64,000 nucleotides of DNA from an uncultured Pelagibacteraceae bacterium (GTDB lineage Bacteria > Pseudomonadota > Alphaproteobacteria > Pelagibacterales > Pelagibacteraceae), in the NCBI GenBank assembly GCA_902579285.1, contig CACHGA010000001.1, positions 248,001 to 312,000 on the forward strand, read 5' to 3'. The notes under the pieces are model-generated. The model was not told the origin of the DNA. It saw only the letters and a list, made by a program, of their open reading frames with translations, and did not search any database. This document shows, piece by piece, positions 45,187 to 55,594 of the stretch (position 1 is the first letter of the stretch; every line of letters begins with the position of its first letter). Position numbers and translations under genes: made by a program.

Positions 45187-46200
45187 ATGAAAGATATTTC
45201 ATCGTTAAAAAACTTGCCTCATTATCCAGTAATGTTGAAAGAGGTTTTAGATACTTGTAATCCAAAAAATGGCGGCTTGTTTGTAGACTGTACCTACGGC
45301 GCTGGGGGTTATTCAAATGCAATACTATCATATCCAAATACACAAGTTATCGCATTAGATAGAGATCCAAATATTCATCACTATGCCAAAAAAACAAAAA
45401 AAAAATATGAAAATCGTTTTTCTTTCTACAACTCAAAATTTAGTGATTTAGATAAATTTGTATCTAAAAAATTAGAGGTAGACTGTATTATTTTTGATCT
45501 AGGTTTATCTTCTTTGCAAATATCAGACCTGAAGAGAGGCTTTTCCTTTTACTCAAAAGAAGAGCCAAACATGGGTATGGGTTTAAATAAAAATACTGCA
45601 AAAGAGATTTTAAATAATTTAGATGCAAAAACTCTTGGAAGTATATTTAGATTATTAGGTGAAGAAAAAGAAGGATTAAGGATATCCAAAAATATTTTGA
45701 GGGAACGAAAGCTAAATCCAATTAAAACTATACCTGACTTAGTAAAAATAATTCAAAAAAGCAAAAAAAAAAATTTTAAAAAAAAAACAAATATATCAAC
45801 CCAAGTTTTCCAAGCATTGAGAATTTTTGTAAATAAGGAAATAACAGAATTAATCGAAGGTCTTATTATTGCAACTAAAATTTTAAAAGAAGACGGAAAA
45901 ATAGTTGTAGTTACTTTTCATTCACTAGAGGACAAAATAGTTAAATTTTTCTTTACAAATTTTTCATCAAATAAATCAAAAACATCAAGATACTATCCAG
46001 AAAGAAAAGATAAAAAAATTTTATTTAAAAATTACAAAAATAAAGTAATAAAACCAGATCTTGAAGAACTACAAGAAAATAATCCCTCAAGATCTGCAAA
46101 ACTAAGACATGCTATAAGGAGCAATCATAATTTTACATATCCCGAAGAATTCAAAAAAAAATTTTTACATTACATAGAGCTAGAAAAAATTGATGTTTAA
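45187..46200 (+). CDS. rsmH: 16S rRNA (cytosine-1402-N4)-methyltransferase
   Basis: RsmH (MraW) methylates C1402 in the 16S rRNA decoding centre. The 337-residue protein has HYPVMLKEVLD, the SAM loop FVDCTYGAGGYS, LGLSSLQI, TFHSLEDKIVK and the C-terminal NPSRSAKLR. It starts 11 bases after ftsZ and its last codons overlap ftsL by 8 bases. In the standard cluster it comes directly after mraZ; here ftsZ separates them. Confidence 0.97.
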   Translation: MKDISSLKNLPHYPVMLKEVLDTCNPKNGGLFVDCTYGAGGYSNAILSYPNTQVIALDRDPNIHHYAKKTKKKYENRFSFYNSKFSDLDKFVSKKLEVDCIIFDLGLSSLQISDLKRGFSFYSKEEPNMGMGLNKNTAKEILNNLDAKTLGSIFRLLGEEKEGLRISKNILRERKLNPIKTIPDLVKIIQKSKKKNFKKKTNISTQVFQALRIFVNKEITELIEGLIIATKILKEDGKIVVVTFHSLEDKIVKFFFTNFSSNKSKTSRYYPERKDKKILFKNYKNKVIKPDLEELQENNPSRSAKLRHAIRSNHNFTYPEEFKKKFLHYIELEKIDV

Positions 46201-46486
46201 TAGACCTTTATTATTATCTTTATCTACGTTTTTTATTTTAATGATTTTTATATCTTTAATCAAAAATAATACGAGAAATATTGAAAAAAATATTGAACAG
46301 TTGAATACGGAAATTTCAATACTCAAAAAAGATTTGTTGAATGCTGAAATAGATTTTATTTACCTATCAAGCCCTGAAAAAATATTATTATTAAATAAAA
46401 AAAAGTACTCTAATTATGATTTCTCAAGGATTTTTTTATCAACCCAAGACTTTATTAATTTTTCATCAAAGCAGACAAAAAATTAA
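46193..46486 (+). CDS. ftsL: Cell division protein FtsL-like
   Basis: A 97-residue bitopic protein: a short cytoplasmic start, a membrane helix (LLLSLSTFFILMIFISLI) and a periplasmic coiled coil with NTEISILKKDLLNAEIDFIYL followed by SSPEKI, which echoes the LT.P..IE region of FtsL. Primary sequence is weakly conserved in FtsL; the position between rsmH and ftsI is decisive. ATG 46193 is used; a TTG one codon earlier is possible. It would join FtsQ and FtsB in activating septal wall synthesis. Confidence 0.8.
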   Translation: MFNRPLLLSLSTFFILMIFISLIKNNTRNIEKNIEQLNTEISILKKDLLNAEIDFIYLSSPEKILLLNKKKYSNYDFSRIFLSTQDFINFSSKQTKN

Positions 46487-46488
46487 AA

Positions 46489-48225
46489 ATGATTAAAAAA
46501 AATATTAATACAAATCAAAAGAGCTTTTTCTTTGAAGATAATAGCAATAAGTCATTGCAACAGACAAATAAAAGCAAACTTATGATAACCGAAGACAGGG
46601 TTTATTTACTTTTTTTTGTATTTTTTTGTTTAATATCAATTTTCACTATTAAAATTCTTTTATTGTCTCTAGGTAAAATTAATTATGAAAAAAATTCGAT
46701 ATATTTAAATTCAAAATTCGAAATTTTTAGAAACGATATAGTAGATATAAATGGTATTCCTCTTGCTAGAAATACCGAGGTTTTTCATGCAGCAATCAAA
46801 CCAAATCTAATAAAAAATAAAAAAAACTTTTTATTAAAAATACAATTACTTTATCCGAATAAAAATATAAAAAAATTAAATCAAAACTTAAAAAAAAATA
46901 AATATTTTTATTTTAAAAAAAATATTACAAAGGAAGAGCAGTTTAAATTATGGTCTTTAGGGGAAAAAGGTATACTTTTTGAGAAAACACAGACAAGAAT
47001 ATATCCTCATAAAAACTTATTCAGTCATGTAATTGGTCAAGTTGATGAAGATAATAATGGAGTCTCTGGAATTGAAAAATCTTTTAATGATCATCTAAAA
47101 TTTAATAAAAAATCATTAGTAACCACGTTAGATGCAAATATTCAATTTTTGATAAGAGAAGAACTTATAAATTTCCAAAAAATTTTTAATAGTATTGGAA
47201 GTGCATCTATATTAATGGATGTAAATAATGGTGATGTTCTTTCGTTGGTGTCACTTCCAGATTTTGACATAAACAAAAGACAAACTATTGATGATTTAAA
47301 TTATATTAATAGAGCCACAAAAGGTGTTTATGAGCTCGGATCAGTTTTTAAAACCTTTACTTTAGCTGGGGGTTTAAACGAAGGTGTAATAGAAACTGAC
47401 TCCGAATTTAATGATTTGCCAAAAAAAATTACTTGTGCAGGAAAATCTATTGGAGAGTACGATAACAAAATTCCCAATAATCTTTCCGCTGAGGAAATTT
47501 TAATTAGGTCAGGTAATATTGGTTCAGTCCGGATTGCTCAAAAAATTGGTGAGGTTAAAATGAGAAATTTTTTAGAAGAAATTGGTATAATAAATAAAAT
47601 TAAATTTGATATAGAAGAAGTAGGACAGCCCTTACCTACAAAATGGGGAAAATGTAAGCTTGCAACAGCATCTTTTGGGCATGGGATAACAACTACATTA
47701 CTACAACTTGCAAAAGGCTATTCTATAATATCAAACGGCGGTTATGATATTCAGCCCACCTTAATAAAAAAAGTGGATCAAACAATCAATCAAAAAAATA
47801 AAATTTTAAAAAATGGAATATCAAATAAAATCAATTCTATTTTAAGAAAAATTGTAACTCAAAAGGAGGGGACAGCCAATTTTGCTAACATTTATGGTTA
47901 TGAAGTGGGAGGAAAAACTGGTACTGCCCAAAAGATTATAAATGGCACTTATTCCAAAAAAAAAATAAATACTTTTGTTGCTGTATTTCCAACTTCAAAA
48001 CCAAAATATATTCTTATAGTGCTATTAGACGAGCCAAAACCAAATAAAGACTATATTTATCATTACAAAGATGGGAGCGGATTGAAACTCAAAGGTACGC
48101 CATATAATACAGCTGGATGGACATCAGTAGAGGTAGCCGGCAAAATAATAGAAAAAATTGGACCTATTTTAGCCATAAATAAAATTGATTTTTACGGCAA
48201 TCATGTTGTTAAAAAAACTAATTAA
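46489..48225 (+). CDS. ftsI: Septal peptidoglycan transpeptidase (PBP3)
   Basis: FtsI crosslinks peptidoglycan at the division site. The 578-residue protein has one N-terminal membrane helix (residues ~37-58), a pedestal domain with NTEVFHAAIKP and HVIGQVDEDNNGVSGIE, and a penicillin-binding domain with the three active-site motifs: SVFK in ELGSVFKTFT, SGN in RSGNIGSVR, and KTGT in GGKTGTAQK. The active-site serine is present. Its end overlaps the murEF gene by 23 bases. Confidence 0.97.
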   Translation: MIKKNINTNQKSFFFEDNSNKSLQQTNKSKLMITEDRVYLLFFVFFCLISIFTIKILLLSLGKINYEKNSIYLNSKFEIFRNDIVDINGIPLARNTEVFHAAIKPNLIKNKKNFLLKIQLLYPNKNIKKLNQNLKKNKYFYFKKNITKEEQFKLWSLGEKGILFEKTQTRIYPHKNLFSHVIGQVDEDNNGVSGIEKSFNDHLKFNKKSLVTTLDANIQFLIREELINFQKIFNSIGSASILMDVNNGDVLSLVSLPDFDINKRQTIDDLNYINRATKGVYELGSVFKTFTLAGGLNEGVIETDSEFNDLPKKITCAGKSIGEYDNKIPNNLSAEEILIRSGNIGSVRIAQKIGEVKMRNFLEEIGIINKIKFDIEEVGQPLPTKWGKCKLATASFGHGITTTLLQLAKGYSIISNGGYDIQPTLIKKVDQTINQKNKILKNGISNKINSILRKIVTQKEGTANFANIYGYEVGGKTGTAQKIINGTYSKKKINTFVAVFPTSKPKYILIVLLDEPKPNKDYIYHYKDGSGLKLKGTPYNTAGWTSVEVAGKIIEKIGPILAINKIDFYGNHVVKKTN

Positions 48226-51034
48226 AAATTTAAGTCCAGAAATTGGTGCGACTCAAATTAATGGTATTTGCTTTGACAGCAGGAAGGTCAAAAAGGGAGA
48301 TTTATTTATTGCTATTAAAGGTGAAAAACATAATGGTAATAAATTTGTATCCCAGGCTGTTTCTAAAGGTGCGAAAGTAGTAATACATTCGGAAAAAATA
48401 AAAAAAAACACAAAAACTAAATTTATAAAGTTCGCGGATACCAGAGATATATTAGCTAAAATAAGTTCAAAGTTTTTTAAAAATAAGCCCAAAAATATAA
48501 TTGCAGTCACCGGAACAAATGGAAAAACGTCAATATCAGATTTTTTTTACCAGATTTTTAAATTACAAAATCTTAAATCAGGTTTCATAGGAACACTTGG
48601 TTGTAGAAAAGATAAATTATTAAAAAAGAGAAACCTAACTTCTTTAGACTCATTAACATTGAACAAAGATCTAAATGAAATGAGTAGAATTAAAATAAAT
48701 AATGTCATTATTGAAGCATCTAGTCATGGTCTTAAACAAAAAAGATTAAATTTTTTAAAAATAAAAGCAGGTATTTTTACAAATTTAAGTCATGACCATT
48801 TGGACTATCACAAAAATATGAAAAATTATTTTGAATCTAAGTTGCTTCTTTTTAAAGATCTTTTAAAAAAAAGAGGCACAGTAATAACAGACACTGATAT
48901 TAAGCAATTTAAAGAAATAAAAAAAATTCAAAAAAAAAGGAAACTTAAAATGCTCAATATAGGGTTAAAGAGTAATACATTTGATATTTTAGATCATAAG
49001 ATATTTGAGAATTTTCAATATCTTAAAATTAAATACAAAAATAAAATATACAAACTAAGGATAAATCTTTATGGCTCAATTCAAATTAAGAATCTATTTA
49101 TGGCAATTTTAGCTTCAAAAGTTTGTGGTCTCAAAGTTGAAAATATATTAAATAAAATTGATAGAATCGAAAGTGTTGAGGGAAGACTACAATTAAAAAG
49201 AATATTGACAAATAATTCAAAAATATTTTTAGATTATGCTCATACCCCGGAAGCTTTAGAAAAAGCAATATTATCATTGAGGGAACACTTTAATAAAAAA
49301 ATATCTGTTATTTTTGGATGTGGCGGCGAAAGAGACAAAAGCAAAAGAAAACTAATGGGAAAAATTGCAAGCAGATACTGTGATAAAATTTATATTACGG
49401 ACGATAATCCAAGAAATGAAAATGCAAAAAAAATTAGAAAGGATATTATTAAAGGAATCAATCATTCTTTTGTTAGAGAAATCGGAAATAGAAAAAAAGC
49501 AATTATTTATGCCTTAAAAAATTCTGATCCTTATGAAATAATTTTAGTTGCAGGAAAAGGACATGAAACACATCAAGAATTTGGAAATAAAAAAATTATT
49601 TTAAGTGATAAAAATATTATTAAAAATTTTAAAAACAAAAAAAATCTATCCAATACAAAAAATAATTTAAAATATAATGGTGTTATTATAAAAAAAATAC
49701 TCAAAACAAAAAAAAATTACAATTTTAACGGCGTATCAATTGATTCTAAAACTACTAAGAAAAATAATTTATTTATAGCTATTAAAGGGAAAAAAAATGA
49801 TGGACATAATTTTTTAAAACAAGCAGTTTATAACGGTGCTAAATATTGTATAGTCAATAGAGTTAATCAGAATAAATCAAAATTTATTTACACAAAAAAC
49901 ACAATTAAATTTCTCAATAAACTGGCAAAAGAAAAAAGAAATTTATCTTCTGCAAAGTTTATTGCTGTAACTGGAAGTACTGGAAAAACTACTGTAAAAA
50001 CAATGCTTGGAAATCTATTAAATGAGTATTCGAAAACTTATTTTTCACCAAGGTCATTTAATAATCAGCTTGGAGTTCCATTAAGCATTTCTAATATGAA
50101 TCCAGATCATAAATTTGGAGTATTTGAAGTTGGAATGAGTAGATTTAATGAAATTAATAAACTTTCAGCCTTAGTAAAACCTCATTTAGGAATAATAACA
50201 AATATATCAGAGGCACACTTGGAAAATTTCAAAAATATTGATGATATTGCTAAAGCAAAAAGTGAAATTATTTATAATTTGCAAAAAGGAGGAACAGTTA
50301 TTTTAAATCAAGATGATAAATTTTTTACGTATTTAAAAAAAATAGCTGATAAAAATAATATAAAGGTTATATCATTTGGTTATTCAAAAAAATCCCACAT
50401 TAGATTTAATAATTTGTTAGAAAAAAGGGGATTTTTCTTACTTACACTTTTTGTAAATAAAAAAAAACTTTTCTTAAAAATAAATAATAGAAACAAAAAT
50501 TATATTATGAATATTTTATCGTGTATTTCAATTATAAATGAATTGAATTTACCTTTTAATAAAATTAGAGATTTTTTTAAAAATAGAATACTCTTAAAAG
50601 GAAGAGGTAAAATTAGTAAAATTAATAAATTTAACAAAAAATTCTTTTTAATCGATGAGAGTTATAATGCAAACCCTTTATCTGTTAAATCAGCAATTCA
50701 GAACTTTTCAAACATAAAAAAAGGGGGAAAAAGAAAATACTTTCTTTTTGGGGATATGTTGGAACTAGGTAAGAATTCTCATATTTACCATAAAAAAATC
50801 TCTAAATTTATAAATAATAGTGATATTGATAAAACTTATGTCTATGGAAGTAATGCTTCTGAAACATACAAAAGTTTAAATAAACAGAAACAAGGTGAGA
50901 TAATAAAAGATCTAAAATTGTTTAAAAACAAGATATTTAATGTTTTAAGAGACGGAGATTATTTGATGATAAAAGGTTCTAACGCTACGAGACTTCATGA
51001 GGTAACTAAAAAATTTATAGGAGGCAGCAATTAA
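48203..51034 (+). CDS. murE-murF: Fused MurE-MurF ligase
   Basis: One open frame encodes both ligases that add the third residue and D-Ala-D-Ala to UDP-MurNAc dipeptide. The MurE part has ATP loop TGTNGKTS, SSHGLKQKR, HTPEALEKA and DNPRNE near residue 400; DNPR marks meso-diaminopimelate as substrate. After a Lys/Asn-rich linker near residue 490, a MurF part starts with FNGVSIDSKT, ATP loop TGSTGKTT near residue 590, and DESYNANPLS. No stop or restart separates them. I use ATG 48203 (943 residues); ATG 48185 would extend the overlap with ftsI to 41 bases. Confidence 0.95.
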   Translation: MLLKKLIKNLSPEIGATQINGICFDSRKVKKGDLFIAIKGEKHNGNKFVSQAVSKGAKVVIHSEKIKKNTKTKFIKFADTRDILAKISSKFFKNKPKNIIAVTGTNGKTSISDFFYQIFKLQNLKSGFIGTLGCRKDKLLKKRNLTSLDSLTLNKDLNEMSRIKINNVIIEASSHGLKQKRLNFLKIKAGIFTNLSHDHLDYHKNMKNYFESKLLLFKDLLKKRGTVITDTDIKQFKEIKKIQKKRKLKMLNIGLKSNTFDILDHKIFENFQYLKIKYKNKIYKLRINLYGSIQIKNLFMAILASKVCGLKVENILNKIDRIESVEGRLQLKRILTNNSKIFLDYAHTPEALEKAILSLREHFNKKISVIFGCGGERDKSKRKLMGKIASRYCDKIYITDDNPRNENAKKIRKDIIKGINHSFVREIGNRKKAIIYALKNSDPYEIILVAGKGHETHQEFGNKKIILSDKNIIKNFKNKKNLSNTKNNLKYNGVIIKKILKTKKNYNFNGVSIDSKTTKKNNLFIAIKGKKNDGHNFLKQAVYNGAKYCIVNRVNQNKSKFIYTKNTIKFLNKLAKEKRNLSSAKFIAVTGSTGKTTVKTMLGNLLNEYSKTYFSPRSFNNQLGVPLSISNMNPDHKFGVFEVGMSRFNEINKLSALVKPHLGIITNISEAHLENFKNIDDIAKAKSEIIYNLQKGGTVILNQDDKFFTYLKKIADKNNIKVISFGYSKKSHIRFNNLLEKRGFFLLTLFVNKKKLFLKINNRNKNYIMNILSCISIINELNLPFNKIRDFFKNRILLKGRGKISKINKFNKKFFLIDESYNANPLSVKSAIQNFSNIKKGGKRKYFLFGDMLELGKNSHIYHKKISKFINNSDIDKTYVYGSNASETYKSLNKQKQGEIIKDLKLFKNKIFNVLRDGDYLMIKGSNATRLHEVTKKFIGGSN

Positions 51035-52120
51035 ATGCTTTACAGTTTTTTAACTTCATTGGTTGATACTTTTAGTTTTTTAAATGTATTTAAATACATT
51101 ACTTTTAGAATCGGTTTGTCTGTTGTCACGTCTTTGACCATAATCTTTTTGATTGGCACACCACTAATTAAATATTTTGCAAAAAAGCAAATTACTGGAC
51201 CAATTAGACAAGATGGTCCTATTGATCATATAATTAAAAAAAGTGGAACCCCAACAATGGGGGGATTGATGATCCTAATAGGTATTATAGTAAGTACTAT
51301 TTTATGGGCAGATTTAACAAATATTTACATTTGGATAGTCCTGTTTGTGTGCACTAGCCTTGGTTTATTAGGTTTTTTAGATGATTATTTAAAAATTAAA
51401 TTTAAAAATTCATCAGGTGTGAATGCAAAATTAAAATTTTTTGGTCAGTTTATTATTTCTCTAATTAGTATTTTATTACTTATCTACTTTACTGACCACG
51501 AAACTATATCGAACCTATATTTTCCTTTTTTTAAAAATCTCGTACTACATATGGGTTTATTTTTTATACCTTTTGGTATTTTTGTTATCATTGGCTCCTC
51601 TAATGCAGTAAATTTAACAGATGGATTAGATGGTTTAGCAACTGTTCCAGTTATGTTGGTTGCACTATCATTTTCTTTAATTTGTTATTTGGTTGGAAAT
51701 ACAATATTTGCAAACTACCTTCAAATTCAATACATACCCAACGTTGGAGAGCTATCAATTTTTTGTGGTTCAATCGTTGGATCTTGCCTAGGTTTTCTAT
51801 GGTATAACGCACCGCCAGCAAAAATATTTATGGGTGATACCGGATCATTATCACTGGGTGGATCAATCGCTGCAGTTGCAATAATTGTAAAACATGAAAT
51901 TGTTTTAGCAATTATTGGAGGACTATTTGTTTTAGAAACTGTTTCAGTAATCATTCAAGTAATATCATTCAAGTTGACTGGAAAAAGAGTATTTATGATG
52001 GCTCCAATACATCATCATTTTGAAAAAAAAGGTTGGGCCGAGTCTACCGTGGTCATTAGGTTTTGGATTATTGCCATCATTTTAGCTTTAGTAGGTCTGG
52101 CCACATTAAAATTAAGATAA
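51035..52120 (+). CDS. mraY: Phospho-N-acetylmuramoyl-pentapeptide transferase
   Basis: MraY attaches the MurNAc-pentapeptide to undecaprenyl phosphate, making lipid I. The 361-residue protein has about ten membrane helices and the conserved cytoplasmic motifs [29 protein letters not shown] (metal Asp), [21 protein letters not shown] and [11 protein letters not shown]. It follows murEF as TAAATG with no spacer. All catalytic Asp and His residues are present. Confidence 0.98.
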   Translation: MLYSFLTSLVDTFSFLNVFKYITFRIGLSVVTSLTIIFLIGTPLIKYFAKKQITGPIRQDGPIDHIIKKSGTPTMGGLMILIGIIVSTILWADLTNIYIWIVLFVCTSLGLLGFLDDYLKIKFKNSSGVNAKLKFFGQFIISLISILLLIYFTDHETISNLYFPFFKNLVLHMGLFFIPFGIFVIIGSSNAVNLTDGLDGLATVPVMLVALSFSLICYLVGNTIFANYLQIQYIPNVGELSIFCGSIVGSCLGFLWYNAPPAKIFMGDTGSLSLGGSIAAVAIIVKHEIVLAIIGGLFVLETVSVIIQVISFKLTGKRVFMMAPIHHHFEKKGWAESTVVIRFWIIAIILALVGLATLKLR

Positions 52121-52123
52121 TAA

Positions 52124-53407
52124 ATGAAAACATTAATCTCGAACCCCTCATCATTGAATTTTTGCATCTATGGTCTTGGATCAACAGGAGAATCCGTGGC
52201 GAAATATTTAAAAAGAAAAAATTTTCAAAACGTAAAAGTTTGGGATGACAAAATAAAACTAAAAAGTAAAAAAAAAAGTTTTTCAAAATATTTGGACTTT
52301 TCTGATTATATAATTTTAAGTCCTGGTATAAGCTTAAATAATGCAAAGCTTAAGAGCAAACTTATTAAAAATAAAAAAAAAATTATAACAGATATTGATC
52401 TGTTCTATCTTTTTAATCGAAATATAAAATCAATTGTTATCACTGGAACAAACGGAAAGTCTACAACATGTAAAATACTTGAACACGTATTAAAACAAAA
52501 TAAAATTAATGTTAAATTAGGCGGGAACATTGGAAAACCTATTTTAGATATAAATTTAAACAGCAATCCAATTGTAATAATTGAAGCTTCTTCTTTTCAA
52601 TTAGCATATTCAAAATTTATAAAACCAAATTTTGCGGCAATTCTAAATATAACAAAAGATCATTTAGACTGGCATGGTTCTATGAAGGATTATGTTGATT
52701 CAAAGTTTAAAATTTTTTCAAATCAAAATAATAATGATTTTGCGTATCTTAATAATAAAGTCTTAATAAAAAAATTTAAAAAGAATAAATTCTCAAGCAA
52801 ATTAAAATATATTAATATAAATAAATATAAAAAATTACAAAATAAAATAAATAACAGTTATCTTAGATCAGATGTTAATATTGAAAATCTAAGTTATATT
52901 TTTGAATTATCCAAAAAACTCAAAATAAAAGAAAATAATATTATAAAAACTCTAAAAAATTTTAAAGGTTTAGAACATAGACATGAAATTTTCTATAAAA
53001 AAAATAATAAAATATTTATCAATGATTCAAAAGCAACTAGTTTTGATGCAACAAAATCAGCGCTTAAAAGCAACAAAAATATTTTTTGGATTGTCGGAGG
53101 TTTACCTAAAATTGGAGATAAATTTAGAATAAATGGACTGAAAAAAAACATTATAAAAGCATATGTAATTGGTAATTATTCAAAATATTTTCAAAAAATT
53201 TTTACTAATCATATTGATTTTGAATTAAGTAAAAATATGAAAAATGCAATAGGTTCACTATTTAAAGATATTAGAAAATTAAATCAAAAAAAAATTACGA
53301 TTCTTTTAAGCCCCGCATGTGCTTCATATGATCAATATAAAAATTTTGAGCAGAGAGGAAATAATTTTAAAAATCTAGTAATACAATATGCAAAAAAATA
53401 TTTTTAA
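52124..53407 (+). CDS. murD: UDP-N-acetylmuramoylalanine-D-glutamate ligase
   Basis: MurD adds D-glutamate to UDP-MurNAc-L-Ala. The 427 residues include GLGSTGESVAKYL, the ATP loop TGTNGKSTTCKIL, EASSFQLAY, NITKDHLDWHGSM, the HRHEIF-type core (GLEHRHEIF), NDSKATSFDATKSAL and LLSPACASYDQY. Three bases separate it from mraY, and its end overlaps ftsW by 20 bases. It is very Lys/Asn/Ile-rich in the middle domain, in keeping with the AT-rich genome. Confidence 0.97.
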   Translation: MKTLISNPSSLNFCIYGLGSTGESVAKYLKRKNFQNVKVWDDKIKLKSKKKSFSKYLDFSDYIILSPGISLNNAKLKSKLIKNKKKIITDIDLFYLFNRNIKSIVITGTNGKSTTCKILEHVLKQNKINVKLGGNIGKPILDINLNSNPIVIIEASSFQLAYSKFIKPNFAAILNITKDHLDWHGSMKDYVDSKFKIFSNQNNNDFAYLNNKVLIKKFKKNKFSSKLKYININKYKKLQNKINNSYLRSDVNIENLSYIFELSKKLKIKENNIIKTLKNFKGLEHRHEIFYKKNNKIFINDSKATSFDATKSALKSNKNIFWIVGGLPKIGDKFRINGLKKNIIKAYVIGNYSKYFQKIFTNHIDFELSKNMKNAIGSLFKDIRKLNQKKITILLSPACASYDQYKNFEQRGNNFKNLVIQYAKKYF

Positions 53408-54503
53408 TACAAAAAATTATTGGAGAAATATTGATAAACAAATTCTATCATGTTTTCTCGTACTATTTGTTCTTGGCGTTTTTATCTCCTTTTCATCTAC
53501 TTCGTTTTTGGCAGATGAGAGGTTAAATAAAAGTTATTATTTTTTTTTTCAAAAACATCTTGTATATGCTTGTGCTTCCTTTTTAGTAATGATTTTTATA
53601 TCCACACTTAGCACAAATGTAATTAATAAAAGTTTGATACCAATTTTTATATTTTTTTTATTATTATTGTTATTAGTTCCTTTTTTTGGAACAGAGGTCA
53701 AAGGAGCCAAAAGATGGTTAAATTTATATATTTTTCGTTTTCAACCTATAGAGTTTGTTAAACCTTTTTTTATACTGATAGTTGCTCAAGTTATTTCGAC
53801 AAGTAAAGTTAAAAGCTTAAATTTTTCTCATATTATTTCTTTTCTTTTCTTGTCTTTAATTACTTTACTTCTTTTAATTCAACCTGATGTAGGACAAACT
53901 ATTTTGCTAATTGCTTCATGGTCATCATTAATATTTGTTTCAGGGTTCAGTATAATTTTTCTTATTTTAATTTTTTTAATTCTTATTGTTCTGTTTTTCC
54001 TTCTTCTCTATGTGGCTCCAGAACGGTTTAGTTATATTATTTCTAGAATTACGTCTTTTATGGACCCAGAAAAGTCTGGTTGGTCTCAGTCACAAAAAGC
54101 TATTGAAGCAATTAAGCAAGGAGGTTTTAAGGGCCAAGGTATGGGAGAAGGGATTTTAAAGGACAGCGTCCCAGAAGCGCATACGGATTATATTATTGCA
54201 GTTATTAGTGAAGAATTTGGATCAGTAATTTCAATTTTAATTATTATGATTTTTTTATTTATAGCATTTAGAATAATTAAAAAAGTTATCAACTTCTCAA
54301 ATAATTATTACAAACTTGCTCTTTGTGGTTTAACTTCTTTAATAATTTTTCAAACCTTCATTCATATTGGTGTCAATGCAAATTTATTGCCATCTACTGG
54401 TATGACGCTACCATTTTTGAGCTATGGCGGATCATCATTGTTATCTACTGGAATAATTGCTGGAATTATACTGAATTACACTTCACTAACTGAAAAAAAT
54501 TAA
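53388..54503 (+). CDS. ftsW: Septal peptidoglycan glycosyltransferase FtsW
   Basis: FtsW polymerises glycan strands at the septum as partner of FtsI. The 371-residue protein has ten membrane helices and the SEDS motifs KGAKRWLNL, FRFQPIEFVKP, LIQPDVGQT (with the catalytic-type Asp), a loop with QSQKAIEAIKQGGFKGQG, PEAHTDYI, EEFG and STGMTLPFLSYGGSS. It overlaps murD by 20 bases and murG by one base (TAATG). RodA-type alternatives are excluded by cluster position. Confidence 0.97.
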   Translation: MQKNIFNTKNYWRNIDKQILSCFLVLFVLGVFISFSSTSFLADERLNKSYYFFFQKHLVYACASFLVMIFISTLSTNVINKSLIPIFIFFLLLLLLVPFFGTEVKGAKRWLNLYIFRFQPIEFVKPFFILIVAQVISTSKVKSLNFSHIISFLFLSLITLLLLIQPDVGQTILLIASWSSLIFVSGFSIIFLILIFLILIVLFFLLLYVAPERFSYIISRITSFMDPEKSGWSQSQKAIEAIKQGGFKGQGMGEGILKDSVPEAHTDYIIAVISEEFGSVISILIIMIFLFIAFRIIKKVINFSNNYYKLALCGLTSLIIFQTFIHIGVNANLLPSTGMTLPFLSYGGSSLLSTGIIAGIILNYTSLTEKN

Positions 54504-55594
54504 TGAATAATAAATCAACAAAAATTCTTATAGCTACAGGGGGCACTGGCGGACATATTTTTCCATCATTAAGTTTAGCTACGTTTTTAAGCAATAAATA
54601 TAATTTGCAAATAGTTTCTGACAGAAGAGGGCATAAATTTTTACCAGAAAATATAAATACAAAAGTAAAAATAATTGATACCGGGACAATTTTTAAAAAG
54701 AATATTTTGTTAGCATTTTTGGGAATTTTTAAAATAATATCTGCTTTTATAATTTCAATTTACTATTTAATCTTTTCAAGACCCAAATTAATAATTGGTA
54801 TGGGTGGTTATTCCTCATTTCCAATCTGTGTTGCTGGTTTCATTTTAAGAATTCCAATAATTATTTATGAAAATAATTTGATTATAGGTAGGGCAAATAA
54901 ATTTTTGTTACCAATAGTAAAAAAAATAATGTTATCTACAGATAAAGTGAAAGGTATAGGACCAAAATACGAAAATAAAATATTTATAAGTGGATATATT
55001 TTGAAAGAAAGTATTTTAAACTCAATAAATTTAAAAAAACAACTAGCTAACAAAGGTGAACTATCATTGTTAATTATGGGAGGTAGTCAGTCTGCAAAAA
55101 TATTTGGGGAGATATTGCCTTTAGAAATTACAAAATGTTTCAAAAAGGGGGCAAAGTTTAAAATTTATCAACAGTGTCTTGAAGATCAAATACCTCAAAT
55201 AAAAAAAATATACGAAAAATCTAATATTAATTTTCAATTATTTTCTTTTTCTAAAAATATGCTTGAATATTATAAAAAATCTGATGTAGCAATTACTAGA
55301 TCAGGTGCCTCATCATTGGCAGAGTTAACAAACCTAAGGATTCCATTTATTGCAATTCCTTTACCCTCTGCAGCTGACAATCATCAATTTATAAATGCAA
55401 AATATTTTGAAAAAAAAGGATATTGTTTTTTATTAGAAGAAAAATTTATTTCTGATAAATTAAATAAAATTCTTTTAGATCTGTATAATAATGAAAAAAA
55501 ATTACAGTCTATCAAAGACAAAATGACAGAACACTCAGATAAAAATATATTTATGAAAATTGAAAAATTAATTATAAGGATTTTAAATGAATAA
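54503..55594 (+). CDS. murG: Lipid II synthase MurG
   Basis: MurG transfers GlcNAc to lipid I, giving lipid II, at the inner face of the membrane. The GT-B protein has the N-terminal glycine loop ATGGTGGHIFPSLSLA, GMGGYSSFP, IIYENNLIIGRAN, then the second-domain MGGSQSAK and the donor-site ITRSGASSLAEL followed by PLPSAADNHQ. At 363 residues it is normal. It starts in the ftsW stop and overlaps murC by 8 bases. The usual HEQN tetrad is YENN here. Confidence 0.97.
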   Translation: MNNKSTKILIATGGTGGHIFPSLSLATFLSNKYNLQIVSDRRGHKFLPENINTKVKIIDTGTIFKKNILLAFLGIFKIISAFIISIYYLIFSRPKLIIGMGGYSSFPICVAGFILRIPIIIYENNLIIGRANKFLLPIVKKIMLSTDKVKGIGPKYENKIFISGYILKESILNSINLKKQLANKGELSLLIMGGSQSAKIFGEILPLEITKCFKKGAKFKIYQQCLEDQIPQIKKIYEKSNINFQLFSFSKNMLEYYKKSDVAITRSGASSLAELTNLRIPFIAIPLPSAADNHQFINAKYFEKKGYCFLLEEKFISDKLNKILLDLYNNEKKLQSIKDKMTEHSDKNIFMKIEKLIIRILNE

